DNA of 64,000 bases from Pyropia haitanensis (Eukaryota > Rhodophyta > Bangiophyceae > Bangiales > Bangiaceae): assembly GCA_008729055.1 (NCBI GenBank), contig SDUX01000003.1:1240001-1304000 (forward strand), read 5' to 3'. The translations under genes were made by a program, and so were the position numbers. Positions 46,950-58,214 of this stretch are shown here, one piece after another. Below the pieces are notes generated by a model, which saw nothing but the letters and a program-made list of their open reading frames with translations, ran no database searches and was not told where the DNA came from. How positions within the stretch are numbered: position 1 is the stretch's first letter; each line of letters begins with the position of its first letter.

Positions 46950-47192
46950 GGGGGGGGGGGGGGGCGGCCGCCGGGGCGGGGCGGTTGGCTGGGGACAGAC
47001 CCCCCACCGGCCGGCCAGCCCGTCCTTTTGAGCCCGCCCCCCCCCCCCCGCCCCCCGCCCTCCCCGCCGGTCAGATTCCCCCAAAACGACGGTGGATAGG
47101 GGGGGGGGTGGCAGATCTCCGCCGCCGCGCGCGGGTGGATCGGCCCGGCCGTCGCCGACCCGCGCCGGCGCGGCCGCCACCCGCCAGCGCGG

Positions 47193-47228
<36 letters not shown>

Positions 47229-48300
47229 TGCGGCGGCGGCCGCCCAACGGGCGCCCAAACCCCCACCGAGCCGTGCCAACGTGCCGACGCGCCGTCGCGG
47301 CGCGGCCGCCGCCGCCGTGGCCGCGTGGCTGCCGTGGCGGGCCCGCCGGCGGGTCGCCCGCGGTGGCCACACGCGCCTCCTTGTTTGCCGTGTCCCTCAC
47401 GAGGTGGTCACGAGGTTGCTTGGGGGGGGGGGGGGTGGAGTGCGTTGCGGACGCCTGCACGACGGACCGTGGGATCCCGCGTCGTCGGCCGGTCGTCGAC
47501 GATGCGGCGGCGTGGCGGTAGGTGGCGGCGGGTGGGAGCGAGGGAGAGGGGAGGGGGTGGGGGGGAAGGGGGGGCCCCGCCGTGGCGGGGGAGCGCCACC
47601 CCCAACGCGTCTGGCGTGTGCGGCGTGCCGACGCGGTGCCGCCGCGGCGTGGCGCCGCCGCCACCCGTGGGGGCGGTGCGCTGGGTGGACCGCGCGGGGT
47701 GGGAGAGGCGTGTGGCCGGCCGCCGGTGGGGTCGTGTGTCTCTGTCTAGAGGGGCGCGCGGATGGGCGGGGAAGGGGGGGTGGGGGGGGGGGGGGAGGAG
47801 GGTGGGTGCCTGGACGGCGGCTTGCCCACCTTTCGCGAGGCCCCTCGGGATGAAAGAGGAGTTGGGGGGGGCGGGGGGGTGGAACCCCCGCCGGCGCCTT
47901 GTCTTGACACGCCCGCCGCGTCGACGAGTGCCAGACTGGCGACGCGCCGTGCCACGACCGTCGGCGCCGCCGCCGGCCGCGTGGCGCAAAGGGGGGGGGG
48001 CCGTGGCGAGGGGGGGGGGGGGATTGGGGGGTGGCTCGTCGCCACGGACGCGGCGCCGCCGCCGTTGCGCCCGCGCTTGATCCGCGGCCGGCGGTGGATT
48101 GGTGGCGGCGCTCTCGCAAGCCCTCATCGACGGCTCCCCCCGGCGTCCGTCGCGGATCTATGGGGGCGCTTCACCACACGGCTCGTGGCTCGATCGATGG
48201 GGTTTGTTTCCGCCCGGCTGTCCACCAACCGCCACGGTTCGGGGGGGGGGGGAGGGGGATGATCCCGGGTTGCGGTTTTTTTTTTTTTTTTGGGTAGGAA

Positions 48301-50940
48301 TGGGGCGCCCGCGTCGCGCGCCGTCCATGGCACTTTTTTTTGGGTCAAACCTGCCGCGCCGTTCGGGCGGCGGTCCGTCCGTCCGACGCCGCGGCCCGCC
48401 GCGGGCGCGGACGACCCGCTGGGTGACTGCTTCGCTCCCTGCCTTTTGGGCAGGGGGGGGGGAGGCGCGGAGGGTTGCGGCGTGCACCCCGGGGTGGCCG
48501 TGCCGCCTGTGCCGCGTCGCGCACGGTGGCTGGCCGGCAGCCGTCGCGCGGCGGGCTGTCCCGAGGCGCGGCGCTACGACCCCCGTCCCGTTGGCTCCCT
48601 ACCGGCAGTGCCCTCTGGCTTGGTGTGCGCAGCGCACGTCACGCGGGATGAGGCGGCCAGTGTCCGATGCGGGACGCCTGGTTGCTGCTTCCATGGCATG
48701 CCCGCGCGCGGGAGGGCCGCGCAGGTACGGTGGCAGTGAGGCGAGCTGAGCGGGGCTCGCCGGTGGAGGAGCGGGCGTAGCGTTGGACGGGTCTGTCGAT
48801 GCGTCAGCTCGGAAATAAAGGTACTTGGGTGCAGCTCGCGCGTTTTTTGTTTCGCTCCCTACCACGCGTACGGAACCATCGTGCGTGCGCTCGGCCGCGT
48901 TGATACGGGTCACAGCAACAGAGACGTCCATCACGGGTGCGTTTTTGCGAGTACAGAGGTTGTCGGACGGACGAGTAGGCTAGAGACGGGCAAGTCCATC
49001 AAGGAGGACGACCACTCCATGCGGAAAGTGGTCGGCAATGGCTGCTGGGACGTTTGCGGGCACGCAGCCGTGCTCTGTTCACACTCGCTGGCACCACGTG
49101 GTCCTGCACGTCGACCGCGTGGAGGAGAGCGGCGATTCCCAAGTCCCGGTACATCACCGCAGCCTTTGAAGTCTGTTTGCCCGTGTGGTACGGGCACAGC
49201 GTGGCGGCTCCGCTGCGGCAAGCAGATCAACTGCCATAACGGCGGCACGGGTGCCTCATGTCGCAAGGATGTACCAACAACGGAACTCAAGACATGACGA
49301 AAAATGCTCGTTTACTTGATTTTCGATACCCATGCGACAAATCTACGAGTGCAACATGCATCAAACATCGATGAGCGCGGATTTGAGCATCGTCCATCCA
49401 GCCAGAGAACGGTTGGGGTACGTCCCCCGCGATGACATTCGCCAAATTCGTCGCAGATTGTGGGTGCTGGCGCAGAGCCGAGGGTCCCACATCGATCGGG
49501 AGAAGAGCCACCGTCGCGGCCCCTACTTCTTCGGGGGACACCAAGGAGAACGCTAGCAGCATAAGGATCGCGCGACGGAAAGCGCAGACCCCTCATAGGC
49601 TCTCGCGGGCGTCGGGATGTGGCTCAATCAGGCTCCATCATGGATGCTGGGGCTTCCCGCTTTCAAGGCGCCGTTGCCGACGGGTGGTCCCCGGTCTCTC
49701 GGGTCTCAGCTCGCTGCTGTGTGCCTGGTTCATCGGGTCTCCCGTCAGTAAGCCAGCGCGTCTAGAGGTGACCACGAGCCTGTGTAGCGTCGGTGGTTGG
49801 TGGCCACGGCAAGCGGTGACCAGTAGGCCGGGGCCGCACTGCTCTACCCGTGGCATCTGCCGGCGGCCTGGCTGAGGCGGCAACGGCAGCATGCGGGAAG
49901 AGGATACAGTCAACAGGACAGCACTTCACGCGCGACAGACGCCATCGTCCGTCCTGTATGTGATAGTGAAGTCTGGTTGTGCGCAGCCACTTTCATGTGT
50001 CGATGTCAATGGAGTGCAGGCATGGTGGGCCGTCAATTGTCGGGAGATATAGTGCCGGACCTGTGCAGCCCGATCGTTCACGATGTCTTGCTTGTTGGGG
50101 GGCAGGATCCCTCTACTGATAGCGCTGAAGTAGTGTTCGCGACACGCCGAGAGCACAGAGATCGGTTGAGCGGTGTAGCGACCAGTAGGTAGGCATAGAA
50201 AACGACGAACCAACCTGGCACTGAATCGTACCGGGCGAGTACGCTTATGAACGCACAATCGGTCAGTTGCAGGCCCCCGCTGCAGCAACTTGTGACTGTT
50301 CTACTCCGCGCAGTGGAGCCATCACCAGATACCTTAGAGATCTGCGTTTTGGCTGCAAACACTGTTTAGAGAGTCAAACAGTCGCGTGCGTTCCCCTGCA
50401 AAAAGCCTGTACACGTACCAAGCCAGCACGTTTAATGCAGCATTTTCTCTGTTTTTACATTTTTTGTGCGCTAGACGTGCGGCTCGCCTTCTCTGACAAG
50501 CGAGCATACCGGTAACATTTTGCGAACATTTTCTCGCGCACAAACAGAACGCTTTTGAGCGCTCTGCGACATGGCTTGTGCGCATTCCCTGCTATTCTCT
50601 GCACGTGCTTGGATTGAGACAGCCGTCAAACAGCAAATCGTATGGTGCTCGGTACAGGTCAAAAACACGATGACTGCACACTTAGTGCGGCGACACCCAC
50701 GCGGTCGCCGTCACCACGCGTCAGGCCCTAATGGCCTCCCCAAGTCTCCGGCGAAGCCCAGTGACCGTTCCAGCGGTTGGCTCTGCGTGCCGCATTCGTG
50801 GGAATGAGCCTGCATGCAGAGCCTGCATGCCAGATGCAGACCATTGCAGGATAGTTGCTGCTGTCTGCATGAGGTGCTCTGCGCCTGAATGAACTATGCG
50901 TCTCCGATCCGCATATTCGCTGCAGGATCCACGCACGTCA
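48301..50940. other. Transition into a lower-GC island, no gene seen
   Basis: GC content declines from about 48800 onward. A T homopolymer lies at 48278-48292 just upstream. Near 50790-50870 there are clustered copies of gcctgcatgc/ctgcatg-type words, including gcctgcatgcagagcctgca. Only short open frames occur and none has domain character. Confidence 0.45.
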
Positions 50941-52022
50941 TCAACATAATGCGGGCAAGACTAGCTGTAAGAGGACAGACAACGTGCAAACGTGTTGTCT
51001 AAATGTTCGATTGCTGCGGCCCTCTCGCAGCAATACCTGCTTCCAGAACGCATAAATCGTGCGGAAAATATGTGCATGGAGAGAGAGAGAAAAGCACGTA
51101 GTAGTCTCAGAAATATGTGCCCAGGTTTCTGGTTTAGTTCTCCTCACCCGCCTCTTCAACGTCATCCTGATCATCGTTGTAGTCGGTCTGGGCGCATATT
51201 TCCGCACAAAGGGTGCACGGGAACATCCATTCTGCCGAGGAAAACGGCTGTTACAGCCGTTCTCCAAAAAAACTGTGCACTCAGAAGCGCCGGCAATAAG
51301 ACGCCAGGAAGATACTTTCGAAATAACCCTTCTTTTTCGGAGCCATTTGGCCATGAGATAGCTTCCTTCAGGAAAGTTTTGAACCAGGCTGTCTGGGGCC
51401 CTCTCAGCTGTCGTATGTGTCGGACACGAGTGCAAAGTCAGACAAGAAGTTTCAGCTTGTCCACGGTTGACCAGTATGACGCGATTGAGGGGGGCCTTCC
51501 CAACGTGGCACTCTTTCTAGCAACCGTGGCGCACCTTTTCAGCGAGAAGGCGTCTCATGTGGGTGGCAAGCGCACGTGTCTGGCGTCTTCCTTGGCCGGG
51601 CGCAACAAGACGCCAAAAAAGGCCAGCCCCGTCTTTTCGCATTGGCAGTCCGAGTTCAGGGAAATGGCTCTTCTTGAGGAGGTGCCGACTGGCCGACGAG
51701 GGCCCGATCTGGAGGCGTTAATGCGGGTCTCGTCATTTGTCCGGTTTTTTTGCAATGGTCGAGTCTCTGACGTTTCCATGGACATTTTGAGCGAGTTAAA
51801 GCTAGGTGGTCCTGATCTTTCAAGCTTTCGCTTTTGTTGGTGGCTCTTGCGAGTGCACAGTTTTTGGGAGAACGGCTGTACAGCCTCGTAGAGACCACCT
51901 TGCGGTCAGCCTGCGTGCTGAAAACAGCCAAATCGCACGATTTTGAGGTACCTGGTGTTGGCCCCACTGCGCCGTCCGTCGTGGGCAAGGATGGCAATAT
52001 CGATCGTTCAGGAATCTCCTAA
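50941..52022. pseudogene. Degenerate mobile-element-like locus with inverted copies
   Basis: Both strands carry broken coding-like segments. On the minus strand one frame ends in a strongly acidic tail, TDYNDDQDDVEEAGEEN followed by a stop near 51136, which looks like a real protein C-terminus but runs into a stop upstream. On the plus strand a 299-residue frame covers 50992-51891, and an overlapping frame at 51834-52022 reads LVALASAQFLGERLYSLVE. A block near 51245-51295 read on the minus strand matches the plus strand near 51855-51885 (gtgcacagttttt, then ggagaacggctgt), so two copies lie head to head. The SAQFLGERLYS string vaguely recalls the hAT transposase dimerisation motif; I regard that as unproven. 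Confidence 0.4.
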
Positions 52023-52631
52023 CGAGTTACCGTCTTGTTAAACGACTTTAACAACATTGTTAAACGAACTAATTAACAATGTAGTTGGATGTCGAATTTG
52101 TGTTTAGTACTAAGTATCGACATCAAACATATCGAGGGCTGTGCTAGATCCGACGAGCTCACTGGGCGAGGTTCAGCCGTGGCACCTCGCGTGCACACAC
52201 AAAAACCCATCATCGGACCCGGGCCGTGACCACATGGGTTGTGCGGCACGTCGGACTTTGGACCATGGGCTGGCGCGCGCACACCGGTCGCGCCGCACAG
52301 CGCACTGGGAAGCATGAGCTGTCCCGCCGCGATGTGGTCGGCCCAAGAGTGCGCGCGGAACACGGTTAGTTGACGGGGCGGACGTGGGCGCAGCGCCGTC
52401 GAACTGGATGAGGCTGAGTGAGGAAAGAGCGAGTCCGGCCATTGCTACTGTGCCCTGTGCTGACGTTATTGCCCTGCGCGCAGGATACAATTGGACGTAT
52501 TTAACGACCTTAACAAGGTCCGTTGCGGAAGCCTTTACCGGATATAACGATTGTTATGATGATCATTTCACGAGTTTTTTGAAACGATATGTTTAACGAC
52601 TGCCAACCTTATCGTGGGCGCTTGTTCGGCA
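52023..52631. other. Non-coding, lower-GC stretch
   Basis: AT-rich ends at 52023-52095 and 52485-52605 share the word TTTAACGAC (or GTTAAACGAC) followed by TTAACAA. No gene seen and no clean terminal repeat could be defined. Confidence 0.4.
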
Positions 52632-53099
52632 TATTGCAGTTCTCTCAATTTTGGCCAATTTGACAAGAACAACAGTGCGAGAACAACAGTGTGAGCCAAT
52701 GGTGTGCTGGCAGCTGAGGGCGAGCCAATAGAGTGCTGTAGGAGCCCGATTGCCTGAAGCTGATGATTGGCTGCGGCTGCAGCGGGCCTCGTCCCAATTG
52801 CTGATTGGTAGGGACAATGTTGTTGTTCTCTCCTCCGATCTCGGCTCAGGTTCCCTTCATCTCGGCTCGATCTTCTCAGGAGCAGTTGTGCAGCTTGCCA
52901 CAGATGTTTGTTCCACTCTGTTCTTACCTTTATGTGCTCGGAATCACCAGAAAATCTTAATTCGGACAAGTTGCACAGCAACGGAGATTCATACGGAGCT
53001 CTCATTGGTCAGAAATGCAACCTGTGAGACAATTCTTTGGGCAGTGGACTGTTGTTAATGTTCTTGTCAGGATCGGCCAAAATTCAGAAAACTGCAATA
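52632..53099. mobile_element. Mariner-like MITE, ~464 bp with TA flanks
   Basis: The left end (from 52634) reads TTGCAGTT, then TCT, AATTTTGGCC and TGACAAGAAC; the reverse complement of the right end (from 53097) reads the same series with a few substitutions and one indel over about 37 bases. Each end is preceded by TA (52632-52633 and 53098-53099), the Tc1/mariner target-site duplication. The interior has no transposase frame and includes repeated gccaat/gattgg words and gagaacaacagtg copies. Non-autonomous element is the best reading. Confidence 0.7.
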
Positions 53100-55254
53100 G
53101 ACTGAACAGAGGGCGCCAGGACACACCAAAACAACGAGACTTTGCCAGCCACGAACCAGCTCTGTTCTAGGCGAAGATGCGCCGTTTCGTGGATTGGCAG
53201 TGAGGCAAAAATCATGCTTCGAGTACAAGCTGGAACGTTCGCGCGTGAAGTATGGACAGGTTCCGCTGACCTCTTGAGTCGAGGCTTGTGGGCCATACCC
53301 GAATGTGAGCCATCAACGACACGTCTCTACACGGACAATGGACGCCCCAATCCGCGGTCGGTTGGGCCGCGCATCCCCGGTGCACGAGACACGAGGACTG
53401 GGTGGAGGATAGTGGGTGCTGTCGGTAGGTCCGCTATCTCGATCGGAAGAACGCCAAAGTTGCGACGGAGGTCCAGGAGCCAGCATGTCCTCCAGAGTCC
53501 AGCCTCCTCAACAGGTCTGTTTGCAGGCACGCCCGCCTCCTTCGCGAAGATTGCGACAACGGCTGCTGCCGGTACATGGGTCCTCACGCGGGAGCGGGTT
53601 TGTAAGCAAGTGTGTGGACGCGAGAAGGTCGATCAGTGACCGTACGCCATGGAATATGTACAGTTCTGCCGGGCAGTTTGGTGGCTCCGAGGCATGGTCC
53701 ACGCGACAGAGTGCTGGTGCGTCGGATCACTGCAAGCCCGACCCGATCGACTAGCCACGGACTCCTGCGATGCCTCACGGGCTGGTATCAGGGTCCCCAA
53801 GTCAGCCGGGCTACGGCAGTTGGTCGACTCACGGCGGGGACCTAGCGCTCGTTTACATTTTGCTCGCCCGGTGTCGGTCGTGTGCTGCCAATGTGAGTGC
53901 CGTTGTGACCAGTCTGATCTACTTGCCTCCACATGCCATTTGGAGGTCCCGCGGCGGCCTTCCTTGTGTCCGAACAGAGGTTGTGGCAGTGCCGCTGCGG
54001 GCACTTTCATGCACGCCGTGGATTTTTCCTCGAGGTCCTCCCGGCTGGATGCCGACAGGGCGTGAAAGCGAGGCCCTCGGAGCCGGCTGGAGGAGCTCCC
54101 CCGGGAGAACGCCACGCGGGATCGGGACGGAAGCCTATTGTTCTTGTATGGAAGATTTTTACAGACAGCTCGACAGGCGCTGCACAGGATAGTCGATCAA
54201 CCCTTCTGCTCCTCTGCAGCGAGACGACCGTGGGGCGCGACGGAGCGTCCTCGATTAACGACGGGCGATGCTCGAGTCGGCACGCTCCTGGCCGTGCGTG
54301 GCGGGCCCCCTTCACCCCTTCCCGTGGACAGCGTGCGCTGGCGGCACATGCCGCCGCCGCCCACTGCTATTGGCACGTCCGCGGGCGGGCCGCGGGTGGC
54401 TCGAGGTCCCCAAGCGCTCGCGGTTGCGCTTGCGCGTGGCCGCGCGCAGCAGGCCTGCCTGAGCGGGTGCCGTTGCCTCGACGGCACCGGCCAGCGCCCA
54501 CGTTTCATAGACGATGGGTTGCTCCGCTTTCGAATGCCTGGCCAGGCGGGGAGAGGGGCGGGGCAGGGGTCTATGGAAGGCGGGGGAGGGGTATTGGATG
54601 TGGGCGGGGGGGGCGGGGGCAGGGCCAGCGAACGGCCCACTGTCGCCACGGCGCGTTTTGTGTGGGTCTCGTTGGCCACCGTCTGATGCTCTGCCGTGTG
54701 GGCGGGCGGGGCGCGCTGGCAGCCGTTGGTTGATGGCGGCAGTAGCCAGCGTGGGCGCCGCCGCGATCTTCTCGCACTGGCCCCCTCAACAAACAGCCTC
54801 GAGGACGTTGGACTCGCTGGCGACAACGAGTGCGGGCGGACCCGCAGGCAACGAGTGTGGGCGGCCCTCAGCCGTGCACCATCACAGGGGATCCTACAGT
54901 GGGTGGCTCATGGGAGCTCGGGTGGCGCGTGCGCATCCCCACCCCGCCCCGTGGTCAGCCGAGGCCAGAGGGCGCCGGTGGTGGAGATAGCGGGTCAAGT
55001 CGCGCTACAAACGAGGCGTGCCCACACACGTCAGATGGACAGCGGAGACGCAAGAAACGCGAAAGGCAGGCAACCAACCGCCGTCGCGACGACTTCGCCA
55101 TGCCTGCCGATCACCGCCGCGCGAATCGCTCGACAGAAGCAGTTGGTCTGACGTGGTATTGCCAACACAGCGGACTCTGCCCAGAGGGTACTGTCTAAGC
55201 AGCAAACACCCCACCTTCCGTCTTCCTCCCTACCCGCCGGGCATCCGACGAGGC
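53100..55254. other. No intact gene; possible retroelement relic
   Basis: Short overlapping frames only. Around 53649-53700 one plus-strand frame reads MEYVQFCRAVWWLRGMVHA, which slightly resembles the segment after the reverse transcriptase core in Ty3-like elements, but the frame breaks soon after and no catalytic motif is visible. 54590-54620 holds a G-run. The 3' flank of the minus-strand gene at 55255 lies at the right end. Confidence 0.35.
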
Positions 55255-57384
55255 TTAAAAAGTCACCGTGGAAACCTCTGCCGACAACGCCGCGTACCGT
55301 GTTTGCCGCCGCGCGCGGACGGCGCGCATCACGGCCCAGCCACCCCCTGCAAGGGCGATAAGGAATACCAGCGTCTTGGCCACCCCCCCCGCCGTGCGCA
55401 GCCCTCCACCCCCCCGCACGATCCGCGTCGGCGCGTCACACACCTTGACAAACCCCCACTCCACGTGCGCGTACGCCATGGACGGGAGGGTGACGAGGAC
55501 CGTCGCGGGGCCAGCGCGGATACACACCAGGCGCACCTTCAGCCGGGCTGCGTCGCCCCGTTCAAGCACCACTCCTGAGGGACCCAGGTAGGGGAGGCCG
55601 CCCATCCCAAAAAACCCCGCGGGGCCACGCGAGGAGGGGGCCTCTACTGACGCGATGAGCACGTGCGGGTCCGCCACGGTCAACGCTACGCTTGCCAGGT
55701 GCAGGTGACCCCCATTGTTTGTCAGCACGAAGGTTGCTTCCGTCGCAGCGGCAGGGAGGGTGTGGTAGGCCCCGCTGCCAGCGCCCGCCGCGGGCGTTGA
55801 AGTGTTCTCATTGACGGCGAATGCCGACTGGACCGCGCCGCCCTCCATCACCAGCGCATCCGCAGGCACACCGTCGCCGGCGACGAGACGGACATCCAGC
55901 CCGGGCGGAGCGCCGCCGCCACAATCTTTCTTCCACAGGGCGGTGATGTCGTCCCAGGGGGGGATCCGCAGGCGTAACGACACGGCAGCCTCTCCCGGGC
56001 GGGCACAGGTGTAGAGCACGCGGAGCTCGGCGGGGGCATCGGCTGACAGGGTACCGGCGGTCACAACTGGACCGCCCCGCAGCTCCACTCCAAGGACGGA
56101 GCCGTCCGAGGAGGTCACCGTCGGCACCGCATAGTCGAGCGTCTGTGCTGGTGACCGCAGGTGCAGCATCACCCGCGTGGCCGACTCCATAGGCCCAATG
56201 GTGGTAACGTTCGTATCCGCACCTGCCACGCCAGTGCCGCCAAAGGGCACCTCCTTCCCATCGTCGTCGGCGTAGCGGAGGTCCACCAGCGTGTTGGGTC
56301 CGCCACCGCAGCGCTTGACCCACCGCAGTCGCACCACGACCGTTGGGGAGAGGCCAAACGCGAGGCCAATGGTGGAAACCGCCCCCGGCGTGCCAGCAGC
56401 GCAGCGGTAGAGGATGGTAAAGGCGCCGGTGAGGCCCTCTGGGTCCAGGTTCCAATGGTCCAGCGCTGGGTGCGCGTTGCCGCCGCTCACCGTCACTTCG
56501 GGAACACCAGAGTTGAGGTGGTCAAACACTTGGCGAGAGAGCACCATCTGAAAGGACATGCGGTCGGCGTAGACACCTTCGGCAAGACACGAGTCCCTAG
56601 CGGCCGACGCGCGGGTGGCCGTGGAAGTGGTAGAACTGCTGCCCGCTGACGCTCCCGCCGGCAAGGTGCAATTTTCCGCAAACGCAGGTCGCACGCCATC
56701 GGTCGGGTTGACGATAGGGATGGTTGAAAACGCCTCGTCGTTACGGTCCTCTGACAACATGGAGAGGGTAAAGCCCGCCCGCGTATCCGCGTCGCTGGGG
56801 GGCGGCTCCGCAGCCGCCGTCGCCGCTGGTGACGCAGCCGCACCTGGCGTCGCCACAGGCGTAGGGGACACTGCATCGGGGGTAGCCCCCGCAGCGGGGG
56901 TGGCGTCCGCACCCGACACCGGTGTCGGCGATACGCTGCTGGCGGCAGCGGGGCCTCCCGTCTCCGTGGCGGCCGACGTCACCGTTGTCGGGCTGACGGC
57001 AGGGGTCGACCCCGCCGGGGCCGCCTCGGCCGCAGGAGTGGCAGCCGCCGCCGCCGTAGCATCCGCCCCACCTGTAGGACCACCGCCAGGGTCTCCTGCT
57101 GGCGCCGGCACCGGCGCCACAGACGGTGCCGCCGCCGGGACCACCTGCCGAGCGAGCCTCACGGCCGGGCGGTCGCCGCGGCCCGCGGCCGTCCATTCCG
57201 CCTCTCCCCGCCGCGCCAGCCACAACCCATCAAGGCCGCTGCCGTCTCTGCTCGTCACCTCCGCCGCCGCAGCTGCCGCGACACCCCCTGGCGCGGCCCA
57301 CCCCGCAACCGCGCACAGCAACCCGACAGTGGCGGCGGTGGCGGCAAAGAGTGTGCCCGCCCAGTGCGCCACCCACATCCCCAT
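55255..57384 (-). CDS. Type I membrane protein with three C...WxKxC modules, unknown function
   Basis: One frame of 709 residues. The N-terminus MGMWVAHWAGTLFAATAATV is hydrophobic (signal peptide), a Thr/Ala/Pro/Ser-rich stretch covers roughly residues 85-200, and the C-terminus has one membrane segment (VAKTLVFLIALAGGGWAVM) followed by a short basic tail. Between them, three related blocks end with LYRCAAGTPG...VRLRWVKRCGGG, LYTCARPGEAAVSLRL...ALWKKDCGGG and LVCIRAGPATVLVTL...VEWGFVKVCD: a cysteine, a beta-like stretch and a Trp/Phe-x-Lys-x-Cys. The paired cysteines suggest a disulfide-closed extracellular beta module. Sequence is less GC-biased and less repetitive than the left half of the window. 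I do not recognise the family; cell-surface or secretory-pathway location is inferred from topology. Confidence 0.8.
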   Translation of the reverse strand: MGMWVAHWAGTLFAATAATVGLLCAVAGWAAPGGVAAAAAAEVTSRDGSGLDGLWLARRGEAEWTAAGRGDRPAVRLARQVVPAAAPSVAPVPAPAGDPGGGPTGGADATAAAAATPAAEAAPAGSTPAVSPTTVTSAATETGGPAAASSVSPTPVSGADATPAAGATPDAVSPTPVATPGAAASPAATAAAEPPPSDADTRAGFTLSMLSEDRNDEAFSTIPIVNPTDGVRPAFAENCTLPAGASAGSSSTTSTATRASAARDSCLAEGVYADRMSFQMVLSRQVFDHLNSGVPEVTVSGGNAHPALDHWNLDPEGLTGAFTILYRCAAGTPGAVSTIGLAFGLSPTVVVRLRWVKRCGGGPNTLVDLRYADDDGKEVPFGGTGVAGADTNVTTIGPMESATRVMLHLRSPAQTLDYAVPTVTSSDGSVLGVELRGGPVVTAGTLSADAPAELRVLYTCARPGEAAVSLRLRIPPWDDITALWKKDCGGGAPPGLDVRLVAGDGVPADALVMEGGAVQSAFAVNENTSTPAAGAGSGAYHTLPAAATEATFVLTNNGGHLHLASVALTVADPHVLIASVEAPSSRGPAGFFGMGGLPYLGPSGVVLERGDAARLKVRLVCIRAGPATVLVTLPSMAYAHVEWGFVKVCDAPTRIVRGGGGLRTAGGVAKTLVFLIALAGGGWAVMRAVRARRQTRYAALSAEVSTVTF

Positions 57385-58214
57385 GAACAGTCAAACCAGG
57401 GATGCAGGTGGAACGACGCGCGGCAGAGCGCAAAACGACGCAATGATGAAGACAACGCGGGGAAGAGGGAGAAGTAAAAAGGAAATGAATAGGAAGTGAG
57501 TGGGAGGGGGGGGAGAATGAGAAGGATGAGGATGAGCCGCGGGTACGAGACCACCGAGCGCCGACCGGCCCCCACAGGCGACTCAGCGGCAGCGGCGATG
57601 AGGTCAGCGGCCAGGTGTGGCCGCGCCAGACGCCCACCGGATGAGAACGCGCCTGACACAGGTGGGACAGCGCCCAGCGGCGGCGCCCCACCCGAGAGTA
57701 GAGCACGCTGCGTGGATCGCGTCGACCCGCGGTTGAAGCGGCGACCTGCAGTTGAAGCGGCGACAACGAGGCCGCTGTGGTCAAGTGGACTCCTCTGATG
57801 CGGCTATGGATGCTGACGACGTCGAAGCGGACACCGCCGCCACGTTGTCTTTCGGACGAACTGACAGTCCAAGTACAACCCCTCTGGACCAATGACCTGG
57901 AAATGTATATCAAGTCCCTGACCAAGCTCATTAGCCTTCTGTGGGCCGATGCAGCGCCTCCTGATCGAGATGGCCAGTGCCTACCCGCTGCAGTGTCTAC
58001 CCGTGCAAGTGCCAATCTCTCTGGCGTGTCCGGTCCCCTCGACAATGTCAGGTTCGCCTGCCGCACGATACTGCACTTTGCAGTCTGCGTTGGTTTCGAC
58101 CAACCCCGACGGGCGACAAAAAGCAGCAGCCCCGTGGCAGAGCGTGAACAGGTTGCCTACGCTCGCGGCCACCAAGACAGCAGTGAGGGCGTCATGTGCC
58201 TCCCAAACACCAGA
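57385..58214. other. Intergenic between two minus-strand membrane-protein genes
   Basis: Contains the upstream region of the 55255-57384 gene, including an A/G-rich stretch at 57450-57535. No gene seen. Confidence 0.5.

Larger units (their letters stand above)
43926..48300. other. Extreme low-complexity, G-tract-rich region
   Basis: No convincing gene. The plus strand is dominated by G-runs of 8 to 30 bases and Gly/Arg/Pro translations in every frame; C-runs appear at 45613-45629, 45699-45718 and 46060-46078. It contains trinucleotide and tetranucleotide repeats listed separately. Open frames of several hundred codons exist on both strands but reflect the absence of stop codons in G/C runs. 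The upstream control region of the copper ATPase must lie at its left end. Assembly of such sequence is unreliable. Confidence 0.6.

Noticed and set aside
52023..52631. A third TIR element defined by TTTAACGAC words
   Set aside because: The shared word occurs as direct rather than clean inverted copies and no target-site duplication could be defined.
53640..54300. Ty3-like reverse transcriptase relic
   Set aside because: Only a short string near 53649-53700 resembles a post-RT segment; no catalytic motif, RNase H or integrase could be followed, so it is noted but not called.
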